Assembly: GCA_902490315.1 (NCBI GenBank)
Contig: CABUDK010000009.1
Location: 1 to 33,161 of the forward strand
From: an uncultured Porphyromonas sp.
Lineage (GTDB): Bacteria; Bacteroidota; Bacteroidia; Bacteroidales; Porphyromonadaceae
Length of the DNA stretch: 33,161 nt
Direction of reading: 5' to 3'
Shown here: positions 17,907-26,152 of the stretch, piece after piece
How positions within the stretch are numbered: the stretch's first letter is position 1
Layout of the letters: each line of letters opens with the position of its first letter
Translations under genes and position numbers: made by a program
Notes under the pieces: model-generated
What the model was told of the DNA's origin: nothing
The model's input: only the letters and a program-made list of their open reading frames with translations
The model's database searches: none

Positions 17907-18019
17907 ATGGGGATGGAGTGGTGTCTTGTAGGACTTCACACGAAAGACTTCATCACTAACGACTAGAACTAATACCTAGGACTAAACTAAGAATACTAAT
18001 CACTAACACGCAACAGAAT
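17907..18019 (+). other. Long 5' leader with repeated ACTAA motifs
   Basis: The predicted leader of about 110 nt contains ACTAA or ACTAG at 17955, 17962, 17968, 17981, 17986, 17995 and 18002, all in its second half. I recognise no known riboswitch. The sequence is poor in stable stems and rich in A and C, which could keep the start region open for strong translation. Confidence 0.4.
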
Positions 18020-20632
18020 ATGGTGAAACGCTTATCACTTATCATCACAGCACTCGCACTCCTACTAGCGAGTAGCATCTCGGCACTTGCGCAGGTGCAG
18101 GTGACGGGTACAGTACTAGAGGAGGGCTCTGACGAGCCTATGCCTAGTGTAGCGGTCTACACAGATGGAGGAGCATCGGGGACCTACACAGAGGGCAATG
18201 GATCCTTCCAGCTCAATGTGGCGGCCGGCAGTCAGCTCACCGTGAGCTTCATAGGCTATGAGACCTTGACGCTACGGGTCCCAGCATCGGCTCGGGGTAG
18301 CTATGACTTTGGCAAGGTCTACATAGCTACCAGTGCCATCGGACTAGACGAGGTGCGCGTCATCGCATCCGTCGTGCCCAAGGACCGACTAACGCCAGTG
18401 CCCGTCTCCAACGTCACGATGAAAGCGATCCAGACGCAAGCTCCAAACATTGAGTTCCCCGAGCTACTCAAAGCGACGCCCTCAGTCTACGTGACCAAGG
18501 GTGGCGGTGGCTTTGGCGACTCCCGCATCAACCTGCGTGGCTTCGACTCTAATAATATAGGTGTCCTGATCAATGGTGTGCCTATCAATGATATGGAGTC
18601 AGGCAAAGTCTACTGGTCCAACTGGGCTGGTCTCAACGACGTCAGCAGCTTCATACAGGTGCAGCGTGGTCTAGGTGCCTCTAAGCTAGGTCTTTCTTCT
18701 GTCGGTGGTACCATCAATATGGTGACCAAGAGCACCGATGCCAAGAAGGGCGGTAGCATCTACACAGGTATAGGTAATGACGGCTTCCTCAAGACCTCCT
18801 TTAATGTATCTACAGGCCTTATGGACAATGGCTGGGCCATCTCTCTCGCAGGCTCTCGTAGCCAAGGCGACGGCTACGTCCGTGGTACTAACTTCGTCGG
18901 CTGGAGTTACTTCGTCAACGTCTCCAAGCGCATCAACGACCACCACCGTCTATCCTTCACCGCCTTTGGAGCACCTCAATGGCACAACCAGCGCGGACAG
19001 ATGTACCTCATCGAGGACTATCACAACGCTCCTGAGGGTCGTCGCCTCAACCGTGGTTACGGCTATATGAACGGACAAATCGAGGGCGGTGCCTACGCTC
19101 GCAACTTCTACCACAAGCCTCAGATCTCCCTCAACCACTACTGGGATATCAATAAGGAGAGCAGCATCTACACCTCCGTCTACGCCTCTATCTCTCAGGG
19201 TGGTGGCCGTCGCATACGTGGTGCTAAGACGGACTGGCTCACACTCGACTACAACACCGGTAGGCCGAAAGACCCCGCAGCCTTTATGGGTACTCCCGAT
19301 GGCTTGCTAGACTTCGATCGTGTTATGGAGGCCAATAAGGCTTCCAACAACGGCTCGCAGCTTATCTTCAGCAATGCGGTAAACTCGCACAACTGGTACG
19401 GCCTACTCTCCTACTACACCAACAAGTTTAGCGACCTCTTCAAGCTGACCGCCGGCTTCGACGGACGCTTCTACCAGGGCATCCACCGTGAGGTCATCGA
19501 CAACCTACTCGGCGGTGACTACTACATCGAGCCTCAGAACTCATCAACCAAGCTCATGTACCACAAGCCCTACCAGCCGCTCAAGGTGGGCGACAACATT
19601 CAGTTTGACAACATCGGTGAGGTTTTGTGGAACGGACTCTTCGCTCAGGGTGAGTTCACGGGCGAAAACTTCAACGCCTTCATCTCTGGTGCTATCTCGC
19701 ACAAGGGCTATCGCTACGTCAACCTCGGCGGTACGGGCGAGAAGTACGATGCGCTGACCCCTCCCGACAAGATCGTCTCTCCGTGGGCTACTTACCTGCC
19801 TTGGAGCGTCAAGGCTGGTGCGAGCTACAAGTTCCTCGAGCACAGCAACGTCTTCGTCAATGCGGGTTACTTCACCATTGCGCCCTACTTCCGCAATGTC
19901 TTCTTCCGCTACAACACGACCATCAATACGGGTGCTAAGTATGAGCGCGTCTTCACGGGCGAGGTCGGCTACGGCTTTAAGATGCAAAACCTACGCATCG
20001 ATCTCAACGGCTACTACACCAAGTGGCTGGACAAGAGCCTCACACGCAATATGGGCAACAACACAACGGCCAATATCTCTGGTCTAGATGCTCGCCACGC
20101 GGGCGTCGAGCTGGAGGCTACCTACACGCCGATCAAGCCGCTTGACATTCGCTTCATGTTCTCTTGGGGCGACTGGATCTGGGCTGACGATGTCAAGGCT
20201 GATGTCTTCGACGATGCACAGCAGTATGTCGGCACCATCAATGCTTTTGTCAAGGGGGTACACGTGGGCAACTCAGCTCAGATGACCTCTGCGCTCGGCA
20301 TCTCCTGGGAGGCACTCAAGGACTTCCGCCTCAAGGCTGACCTCAACTACGCGGGCAAGAACTACGCAGACTTTGACCCGACGAACCGCACCAAGGAGAC
20401 CGACAAGGTGGACGCTTGGCGCCTACCCGACTACGTCACGCTCGATCTCGGCGCTAACTACCGCTTTAACATCGGCTCTTGCGACGCGACCGTCTACGTC
20501 AATGTCAACAACGTGACCAACACCGAGTACATCTCTGATGCTCGCGATGGTAAGAACCACGACATGAAGTCAGCACTCGTCTACTACGGCTTTGGCACGA
20601 ACTGGGCGACTGGTCTACGCATTAACTTCTAA
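18020..20632 (+). CDS. TonB-dependent receptor with CarboxypepD_reg-like domain
   Basis: An 870-residue outer-membrane receptor with a signal peptide (1-24, ending SISALAQ). A CarboxypepD_reg-like domain (about 26-110) is followed by a plug (about 125-235; INLRGFDSNNIGVLINGVPI, VYWSNWAGLNDVSSFIQVQR) and a barrel ending WATGLRINF. The VYWSNWAGL plug motif marks a common Bacteroidota subgroup whose ligand is not established. It is not a canonical SusC, because the SusC-type signatures are not evident. The gene is richer in G+C and uses C-ending codons far more than most neighbours, suggesting very high expression. A lipoprotein gene follows after 20 bp. Confidence 0.9.
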   Translation: MVKRLSLIITALALLLASSISALAQVQVTGTVLEEGSDEPMPSVAVYTDGGASGTYTEGNGSFQLNVAAGSQLTVSFIGYETLTLRVPASARGSYDFGKVYIATSAIGLDEVRVIASVVPKDRLTPVPVSNVTMKAIQTQAPNIEFPELLKATPSVYVTKGGGGFGDSRINLRGFDSNNIGVLINGVPINDMESGKVYWSNWAGLNDVSSFIQVQRGLGASKLGLSSVGGTINMVTKSTDAKKGGSIYTGIGNDGFLKTSFNVSTGLMDNGWAISLAGSRSQGDGYVRGTNFVGWSYFVNVSKRINDHHRLSFTAFGAPQWHNQRGQMYLIEDYHNAPEGRRLNRGYGYMNGQIEGGAYARNFYHKPQISLNHYWDINKESSIYTSVYASISQGGGRRIRGAKTDWLTLDYNTGRPKDPAAFMGTPDGLLDFDRVMEANKASNNGSQLIFSNAVNSHNWYGLLSYYTNKFSDLFKLTAGFDGRFYQGIHREVIDNLLGGDYYIEPQNSSTKLMYHKPYQPLKVGDNIQFDNIGEVLWNGLFAQGEFTGENFNAFISGAISHKGYRYVNLGGTGEKYDALTPPDKIVSPWATYLPWSVKAGASYKFLEHSNVFVNAGYFTIAPYFRNVFFRYNTTINTGAKYERVFTGEVGYGFKMQNLRIDLNGYYTKWLDKSLTRNMGNNTTANISGLDARHAGVELEATYTPIKPLDIRFMFSWGDWIWADDVKADVFDDAQQYVGTINAFVKGVHVGNSAQMTSALGISWEALKDFRLKADLNYAGKNYADFDPTNRTKETDKVDAWRLPDYVTLDLGANYRFNIGSCDATVYVNVNNVTNTEYISDARDGKNHDMKSALVYYGFGTNWATGLRINF

Positions 20633-20652
20633 CTCTCAGACACGCAAATAAT

Positions 20653-21966
20653 ATGAAACAGATCACACAGCTCCTCGCAGCCACAGCGCTCCTGCTGCTC
20701 ACCGCCTGCAATCCCATGGAGCCAATATATAAGCAGCTTGACTCGGTAGACCATCCAATAGAGAAGAGTGTCGCCTACGCTCTCACCGATGCCGACTACA
20801 AGACCATCGCCGCAGCTTTTACCAAGCAGGAGGAGGCAGGCTACACCGGCTCCAGCAAGGAGGAGTTTATGAAAGAGGTCAAGCATGAGGCGAACTATGT
20901 CAAGACGAACCGCACACTCACCGCTTGGGTCTCTCCGGAGAAGTACGTCCCAGCTCTCATGGCTAAGATGTACCCCGAGTGGGGCAAGGGCTCTGCCGTG
21001 ACCGTATCCTACGCTATGCAGCAGCACCCCGCAGAGGACGCTGCTCTAGACAAGCTCATATCTGTCAAAGTCTCAGCCGACGATGCGACCAAAGCTGGTC
21101 TCACGGCAACTGACCCTAACAAGCTCTCTAAAGATGAGATCGCTAAGCTGGGCAAGTACCTAGCCACCACCTATGCAGACAAGGGTACTAGCTACCTAGC
21201 TAAAGTGTCTCTCGCTGATGGGCAGCGCAACATGCTCTTCATCGGAGAGCGTCTCGCTGATAGCCGCACCTACAAGGTCATCTCACCAGCTGAGTACCAA
21301 GCCATGGGCAGCAAGTACGGCAACTTCAGTAGCTCGATGCTCCCCGAGCGGTACATACCACAGCTACTGCAGCAGAGCATGCCGTACGCTCAGCCAGGTA
21401 ACCAGCTTATCGTGGTCTACGAGTGGTTTGACAACAAGGTCACCACGCCTGAGTACCAGAGCTTCAAGCTAGAGGGCAATCAGTGGCGTGTGGCTCAGAC
21501 CTCAAGCCAGTTTGTCAACATCGGCAAGCAGTGGATCTTCGACCCGACCATCCGCTTCACGCTGACGGCCGACGACTTTATGATACTGCACGCTTGGGTC
21601 AAGGCCAATAAGCCCGACTACATCAGCGAGAAGTATCCCGACAATGAGGAGTGGTGGTTCTGCGGTAGTGCTTACTACAAGAACTTCAACCTCGACGGCG
21701 GCAAGAGTGTCGGTGCGCGCCCCGATGAGGAGGGCAAGTCAGCCGACGAGCTCGCAGCAATGCGTCTCGAGCGTATCAAGGAGGGTCTCAAGCTCATCCT
21801 CAAGGCGCACTATGCGGACAAGCCTGCACAGACCAACGGCATCGACCAGATGTACGTCATCACCACAGGTCTACGGCAAAACTATACCAATAGCACCATC
21901 ACCTTCACCTACAAGGGTCTCGGCGCTGGCAACTTCGAGTACGTCTCTGGTCCAGACGCGCTCTAA
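20653..21966 (+). CDS. Lipoprotein of unknown function, partner of the TonB receptor
   Basis: A 437-residue protein with a lipoprotein signal peptide; the lipobox LLTAC places the lipidated Cys at 19. I do not recognise a named domain, and it lacks the TPR-like SusD look. A weak internal motif of hydrophobic-LT.A(D/E)(Y/F)..(I/M) recurs as YALTDADYKTI (about 41), VISPAEYQAM (about 212) and FTLTADDFMIL (about 298), hinting at repeated small domains. Codon use is as biased as in the receptor upstream, and the 20-bp gap implies one operon. It is probably a surface lipoprotein that hands ligand to the receptor (inference). Confidence 0.75.
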   Translation: MKQITQLLAATALLLLTACNPMEPIYKQLDSVDHPIEKSVAYALTDADYKTIAAAFTKQEEAGYTGSSKEEFMKEVKHEANYVKTNRTLTAWVSPEKYVPALMAKMYPEWGKGSAVTVSYAMQQHPAEDAALDKLISVKVSADDATKAGLTATDPNKLSKDEIAKLGKYLATTYADKGTSYLAKVSLADGQRNMLFIGERLADSRTYKVISPAEYQAMGSKYGNFSSSMLPERYIPQLLQQSMPYAQPGNQLIVVYEWFDNKVTTPEYQSFKLEGNQWRVAQTSSQFVNIGKQWIFDPTIRFTLTADDFMILHAWVKANKPDYISEKYPDNEEWWFCGSAYYKNFNLDGGKSVGARPDEEGKSADELAAMRLERIKEGLKLILKAHYADKPAQTNGIDQMYVITTGLRQNYTNSTITFTYKGLGAGNFEYVSGPDAL

Positions 21967-21990
21967 GTTAGCAGTCTAACTAGAAATGCT

Positions 21991-22024
21991 TAGGGGCAGT
22001 CGGCTGATCGGTCGGTTGCCCCTA
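21991..22024 (+). terminator. Hairpin terminator after the lipoprotein gene
   Basis: TAGGGGCA pairs with TGCCCCTA, with further partial pairing in the loop. It is preceded by a small perfect stem AGTTAG-CAGT-CTAACT at 21967-21982. T-rich sequence follows (TTCGTTTGT). Confidence 0.75.
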
Positions 22025-22052
22025 TTCGTTTGTCTCACCTCACTCCACATCA

Positions 22053-22201
22053 TTCGTATCGCACTGTCATTGTATTACTTGCGAGTTCCAAAAACGGTTC
22101 CCCTCTTGGAACTTTTTAGTTCCAGCCGTGGAACTCTTTAGTTCCAACGGAGGAACTCTTCGGTTCCAATAGAGGAACTTTTCGGTTCCAGCGGTGGAAA
22201 G
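22053..22201 (+). repeat. Family A palindrome array (copy 2), 22-bp period, upstream of serB
   Basis: Four units of exactly 22 bp start at 22108, 22130, 22152 and 22174, each GGAACT(T/C)TT(T/C)(A/G)GTTCC plus a 6-base spacer. A truncated GGAAAG follows at 22196. The left flank from TTCGTATCG (22053) aligns without gaps to 1944. From CGAGTTCC to the end of the first palindrome the two copies are nearly identical. Copy 1 has at least one more unit. The array ends 39 bp before the serB -7 element. Confidence 0.85.
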
Positions 22202-22234
22202 CAAAGTAGAGCCACAAGAGTTTGGATTTTTCAT

Positions 22235-22242
22235 TACCTTTG
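22235..22242 (+). promoter_or_regulatory. -7 element TACCTTTG for serB operon
   Basis: TAnnTTTG match, 44 bases before the serB ATG. No -33 TTTG at the usual spacing. Confidence 0.62.
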
Positions 22243-22286
22243 AAGCGTAAAACCATTATGCTAACGACTTATCTTAATCTAATCAG

Positions 22287-23576
22287 ATGAACACACCATT
22301 ACTAAATGAACGAGGCAAACTGATGCTGGCGACCATACAGGGCTACGACCGCCCTGGCGTGACCGCTTCACTCATGAGCATCCTCGCAGAGCATGGGGCA
22401 TACATTCTAGACATCGGCCAGTCAGACATACATAGTCACCTCAACCTAGGCATCCTCTTCCAGATGAACGAGAATGACTCAGGATCTGTACTGAAAGATC
22501 TACTCTTTAAGGGATATGAACTTGATGTACAAATACGCTTTACACCTATTTCAACGAACGAATACGGGGAGTGGGTCAATGCTCAGGGCAAGAACCGCTA
22601 CATCATCACCGTTGTAGCGCGCAAGATGACCGCTGAAATGCTCTCAGCGGTTGCTGGAGCTGCTGCCGAGCAGGGACTTAACATTGATAACATACGCCGC
22701 CTCACGGGACGTATCCCGCTTGACCCGATGCAACAGGCTCCGATGGCGAGCATCGAGTTCTCCATGCGTGGCAATATCAAAGATGTCCACACCTTCCAGC
22801 TAGACCTCCTACAGATGAGTGGCGAGCTAGATATGGATATATCCTTCCAGAGGGAGAGTATGTTTCGCCGTATGCGCCGCCTGATCTGCTTCGATATGGA
22901 CTCGACGCTGATCCAGACTGAGGTCATCGACGAGCTAGCTATGAGGGCTGGCGTGGGCGACCAGGTCAAGGCGATCACCGAGCGAGCTATGCGCGGTGAG
23001 ATAGACTTCATAGAAAGCTTTACAGAGCGTGTCGCTCTGCTCAAGGGGCTCGACGTCTCTGTCATGGAGGATATAGCGCACAACCTCCCCATCACTGAGG
23101 GGTGTGAGCGACTCATGCGCACGCTCAAGGTGATGGGCTACAAGACCGCTATCCTCTCGGGAGGCTTCACCTACTTCGGGCATTACCTGCAGAAGAAGTT
23201 TGACATAGACTATGTCTACGCCAACGAGCTAGAGGTGGCCGATGGCAAGCTCACCGGTCGCTACGTAGGCGATGTGGTTGATGGGCGTCGCAAGGCTGAC
23301 CTGCTTCGTCTGATCGCTCAGGTAGAGCGTGTGGACCTCATGCAGACGGTAGCTGTAGGCGATGGCGCCAACGACCTGCCGATGCTTTCGCTAGCGGGAC
23401 TAGGTATCGCCTTCCATGCTAAGCCCAAGGTCAAGGCAAGTGCTGAGCAGCGCATATCGTCCGTTGGTCTCGATGGCATCCTTTACTTCCTAGGCTACAA
23501 GGATTCGCTCTTTGATGAGCAGATGATAGAGTGCATGAAGGATGGCACCTGCTCGACACTCTTTCCAAAACACTAA
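22287..23576 (+). CDS. serB: Phosphoserine phosphatase with N-terminal ACT domains
   Basis: A 429-residue SerB that dephosphorylates O-phosphoserine in the last step of serine synthesis. Two ACT-like domains (about 10-85, with a DRPGVTASLMSIL ligand-site segment, and about 103-185) probably sense an amino acid. They precede the HAD domain, which starts LICFDMDSTLIQTEVIDELA with nucleophile Asp203 and acid/base Asp205. ILSGGF supplies motif II and GDGANDLPML motifs III/IV. The extended two-ACT form is usual in Bacteroidota and mycobacteria. It is the first gene of a five-gene operon. Confidence 0.94.
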   Translation: MNTPLLNERGKLMLATIQGYDRPGVTASLMSILAEHGAYILDIGQSDIHSHLNLGILFQMNENDSGSVLKDLLFKGYELDVQIRFTPISTNEYGEWVNAQGKNRYIITVVARKMTAEMLSAVAGAAAEQGLNIDNIRRLTGRIPLDPMQQAPMASIEFSMRGNIKDVHTFQLDLLQMSGELDMDISFQRESMFRRMRRLICFDMDSTLIQTEVIDELAMRAGVGDQVKAITERAMRGEIDFIESFTERVALLKGLDVSVMEDIAHNLPITEGCERLMRTLKVMGYKTAILSGGFTYFGHYLQKKFDIDYVYANELEVADGKLTGRYVGDVVDGRRKADLLRLIAQVERVDLMQTVAVGDGANDLPMLSLAGLGIAFHAKPKVKASAEQRISSVGLDGILYFLGYKDSLFDEQMIECMKDGTCSTLFPKH

Positions 23577-23605
23577 TCGTCTAACCCTTTTCTCCCCTAT
23601 TAAAC

Positions 23606-23926
23606 ATGATACGTCATTGCGTCATTTTCACGCTACAACTACCCGGTTCCGCTGAGGAGCAGCAGGCTCACCTGAAGAAGATTGAGAGCCTCCTCGAGGA
23701 CCTCCCCGAGCAAATCCTCGAGCTGGAGTCGATGGAGGTATTCTTCAACTGCAACCCCAGTGAGGAGTCTACCTTTATGCTTCAAGCTGATGTAGAGGAC
23801 CTAGAGGCTCTCTCGGCTTACGCCACACACCCCGCTCATGTCCAAATCGTAAATGACCTTATCAAGCCGTACAAAGTGGGTCGCACTTGCATTGATTATA
23901 AGTTGCACGACCATTATCCTCACTAA
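23606..23926 (+). CDS. Dabb (stress-responsive alpha/beta barrel) domain protein
   Basis: A 106-residue single-domain protein of the Dabb/ferredoxin-like dimeric fold. It opens MIRHCVIFTLQ, where the family has 'I.H.V.F..', and includes LEALSAYATHPAHVQIVNDLIKP, matching the family 'L..Y..hp.H..v'. Dabb proteins form dimeric barrels of varied and mostly unknown function. It is 29 bp after serB and probably cotranscribed. Confidence 0.85.
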   Translation: MIRHCVIFTLQLPGSAEEQQAHLKKIESLLEDLPEQILELESMEVFFNCNPSEESTFMLQADVEDLEALSAYATHPAHVQIVNDLIKPYKVGRTCIDYKLHDHYPH

Positions 23927-23930
23927 CGCC

Positions 23931-24896
23931 ATGTCTAGAGAAACAGCGCAGCCTCAGGAGCTAGACACCGTCTACCTCGCTGGGGGTTGCTTCTGGGGTA
24001 TGCAAGCCTTCTTTGAGGAGGTCGACGGAGTCGTCTCTACCGAAGTGGGATATGCCAATGGTACGCTCGGTCGGCAGCCCTCTTATGAGGAAGTTTGCAC
24101 AGGCGAAACAGGCTTTGCAGAGACTCTGCAGGTAGTTTATGATGCAGGGCGTGTGCCGCTCAGCTTTATCCTAGAGCGCTACTTCACCGTCATCAACCCC
24201 ACCACGCTCAACCGCCAAGGAGCCGACCAAGGCACGCAGTATCGCACAGGCATCTACTATACTAAGGAGGAGCAGCGACCGATCATCGAGAAGGCGCTCA
24301 CTTCGCTACAGCAGGCTTACGCTGACCCCGTCGTGGTCGAGTGCAAACCGTTGGACAATTACTACCCCGCCGAGCAATACCATCAGGAGTATCTGCGCAA
24401 GAACCCTGGAGGCTACTGTCACATCGGCCGTACGCAGATAGCACGTGAGAGCTACGTACGCTACGTAGACCATGAGGCGCTCCGCAAGCGTCTCACGCCG
24501 ATGCAGTACTACGTGACGCAGGAGGCTGGCACGGAGCCACCCTTTGACAATGAGTACCACGACCTTACCGAAGCGGGTATCTACGTGGACGTTGTCTCTG
24601 GCAAGCCGCTCTTCCTCAGCTTGGATAAGTTTGACTCAGGTTGCGGTTGGCCTGCCTTTGCAAAGCCTATCGACGACCAACTCATCAAAGAGTCGACCGA
24701 CCGCTCACACGGCATGGTGCGTACGGAGGTACGTAGCAAAGATTCGGACGCTCACCTCGGGCACCTCTTTGAGGATGGTCCCGTCGAGCTTGGCGGACTG
24801 CGCTACTGTATCAATAGTGCGGCACTGCGCTTCATTCCCCTAGACAGTCTGGAGGCTGAGGGGTATGGCGACTACCTGCGCTACTTCAAGAAGTAA
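23931..24896 (+). CDS. msrAB: Fused peptide methionine sulfoxide reductase MsrA/MsrB
   Basis: About 321 residues from the ATG at 23931. The MsrA domain comes first, with catalytic Cys in LAGGCFWGMQAFFEEVDGV, reducing the S-sulfoxide. The MsrB domain comes second, with DSGCGWPAF (recycling Cys) and catalytic Cys in LRYCINSAALRF, reducing the R-sulfoxide. The usual MsrB zinc CxxC pairs are absent (GIYVDVVSG; VRSKDSDAHLGH), so this is the zinc-free form seen in PilB-type proteins. The frame stays open to an ATG at 23853, which would add 26 residues resembling a lipoprotein signal (KWVALALIISC) but overlap the preceding gene by 74 bp. I keep the shorter start, with real doubt. Confidence 0.92.
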   Translation: MSRETAQPQELDTVYLAGGCFWGMQAFFEEVDGVVSTEVGYANGTLGRQPSYEEVCTGETGFAETLQVVYDAGRVPLSFILERYFTVINPTTLNRQGADQGTQYRTGIYYTKEEQRPIIEKALTSLQQAYADPVVVECKPLDNYYPAEQYHQEYLRKNPGGYCHIGRTQIARESYVRYVDHEALRKRLTPMQYYVTQEAGTEPPFDNEYHDLTEAGIYVDVVSGKPLFLSLDKFDSGCGWPAFAKPIDDQLIKESTDRSHGMVRTEVRSKDSDAHLGHLFEDGPVELGGLRYCINSAALRFIPLDSLEAEGYGDYLRYFKK

Positions 24897-24898
24897 CT

Positions 24899-26152
24899 GT
24901 GACAAGGGTCCTACACCTCAGCACTTATGGGGCTAATAGCGGTGCTGGCGTCGCAGCGCTGCGACTGCTAGAGGCGGAGCGGAGCTACGGCTTAGAGGCG
25001 GAGCTACTGCTGATGGCTCCTAGCTCGGAGCCCCTGGCTGGGGTACACGCCCTTGGCAATGATCGGAGGCTTTACCGAGCTTGGCAATGTAAGCTCTGGA
25101 GCGAACGAGCCCTCGTTGCCCTGCTCAACGGCTTCAACCGGGAGCAAACTTTCAAAACATCTCTAGGCCGGCTCGGCATCTCTATGCGTGCCCTGGGCCC
25201 TTACCTTGCTAATGTAGACGTTCTCCATCTGCACTGGACGCAGCACGCCTTCCTCTCACTCCGCACCCTTGAGGAACTCTGCACGCTCGGGCTACCTGTC
25301 GTCATCACGCTCCATGACTATTGGTGGGCGCAGGGTATCGAGCAGATGGCGACTAAGTCTGGCGAACTGTCAGCCCCCCTGCGCCGACTAGACCGACAAG
25401 TCCGGCAGTGCAAAGCGGAGCTCATGGCGCACTACCCTATTCACTGGGTCACCGTCTCCAGTAGCCTTGCCAATGAGGTGTCACGCTCCTCCATCGTGCC
25501 TCGCCTAGGCGTCAGCACCATTGGCAACGTCCTCTCCGCTCAGTACTATCAGCAGGCACAGAGCCAAGGAAGCCGAGACACCAATGAGCAGGCACCTTAT
25601 CAGATTCTCTTCGTAGCGACGCGTGTCGACGACCCGATCAAAGGATGGAGCTACCTAACCGCGACCATGCGACAACTAGCCGAGCTGGCGGGCGAGCAGA
25701 CAGCGCAAATGCAGCTCACACTCGTCGGTGCCCTATCCGACCGCACACTCCTCAAGCAGATTCCCATCCCCGTAGAGCATCTAGGCAGTATCTCCGATGC
25801 GGAGCGACTAAGCTCACTTTACACAGAGAGCTCCGTCCTCATCTCAACCAGTGAGCGCGAGAGTTTTGGCCAGACACTCTTAGAGGCACTTGCCTGCGGC
25901 ATCCCCGTCATTGCTAGAGATTCGGGAGGTCCCGCTGATATAGTCATCGAAGGAGTCAATGGCACCCTTGTGGCGCACGACAAACCTCAAGAGATGGCGA
26001 TCGCTATCTGGCAACACTTCACCGAAGCCACAGCTTATCAGCCCGAAGCATGCCGAGCCTCCGCCCTGCGTTTTGCCCCGACAGCCATTGCCCAGCAGTA
26101 TGCCCAGCTTTACGCTCAGTTAATAGATGACACCCAGCGAGCAAACTCATGA
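24899..26152 (+). CDS. Glycosyltransferase, family 4 type
   Basis: A 417-residue protein starting at GTG, two bases after the msrAB stop. The N-terminal Rossmann half begins VLHLSTYGANSGAGVAALRL. The C-terminal half has the GT-B donor-site motif ESFGQTLLEALACGIPVIA with the E-x7-E pair, then a GGPADIV segment, both typical of GT4 retaining transferases that build LPS, capsule or exopolysaccharide. The sugar is unknown. It overlaps the next glycosyltransferase by 4 bp, so they are coupled. Confidence 0.88.
   Translation: MTRVLHLSTYGANSGAGVAALRLLEAERSYGLEAELLLMAPSSEPLAGVHALGNDRRLYRAWQCKLWSERALVALLNGFNREQTFKTSLGRLGISMRALGPYLANVDVLHLHWTQHAFLSLRTLEELCTLGLPVVITLHDYWWAQGIEQMATKSGELSAPLRRLDRQVRQCKAELMAHYPIHWVTVSSSLANEVSRSSIVPRLGVSTIGNVLSAQYYQQAQSQGSRDTNEQAPYQILFVATRVDDPIKGWSYLTATMRQLAELAGEQTAQMQLTLVGALSDRTLLKQIPIPVEHLGSISDAERLSSLYTESSVLISTSERESFGQTLLEALACGIPVIARDSGGPADIVIEGVNGTLVAHDKPQEMAIAIWQHFTEATAYQPEACRASALRFAPTAIAQQYAQLYAQLIDDTQRANS

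Noticed and set aside
17907..18019. Riboswitch in the leader of the TonB receptor
   Set aside because: No cobalamin, TPP or other known conserved core recognised; stems are weak.
22598..23128. 176-codon minus-strand frame opposite serB
   Set aside because: It is the antisense shadow of a well-conserved gene, with no promoter and Ser/Arg-rich nonsense composition.
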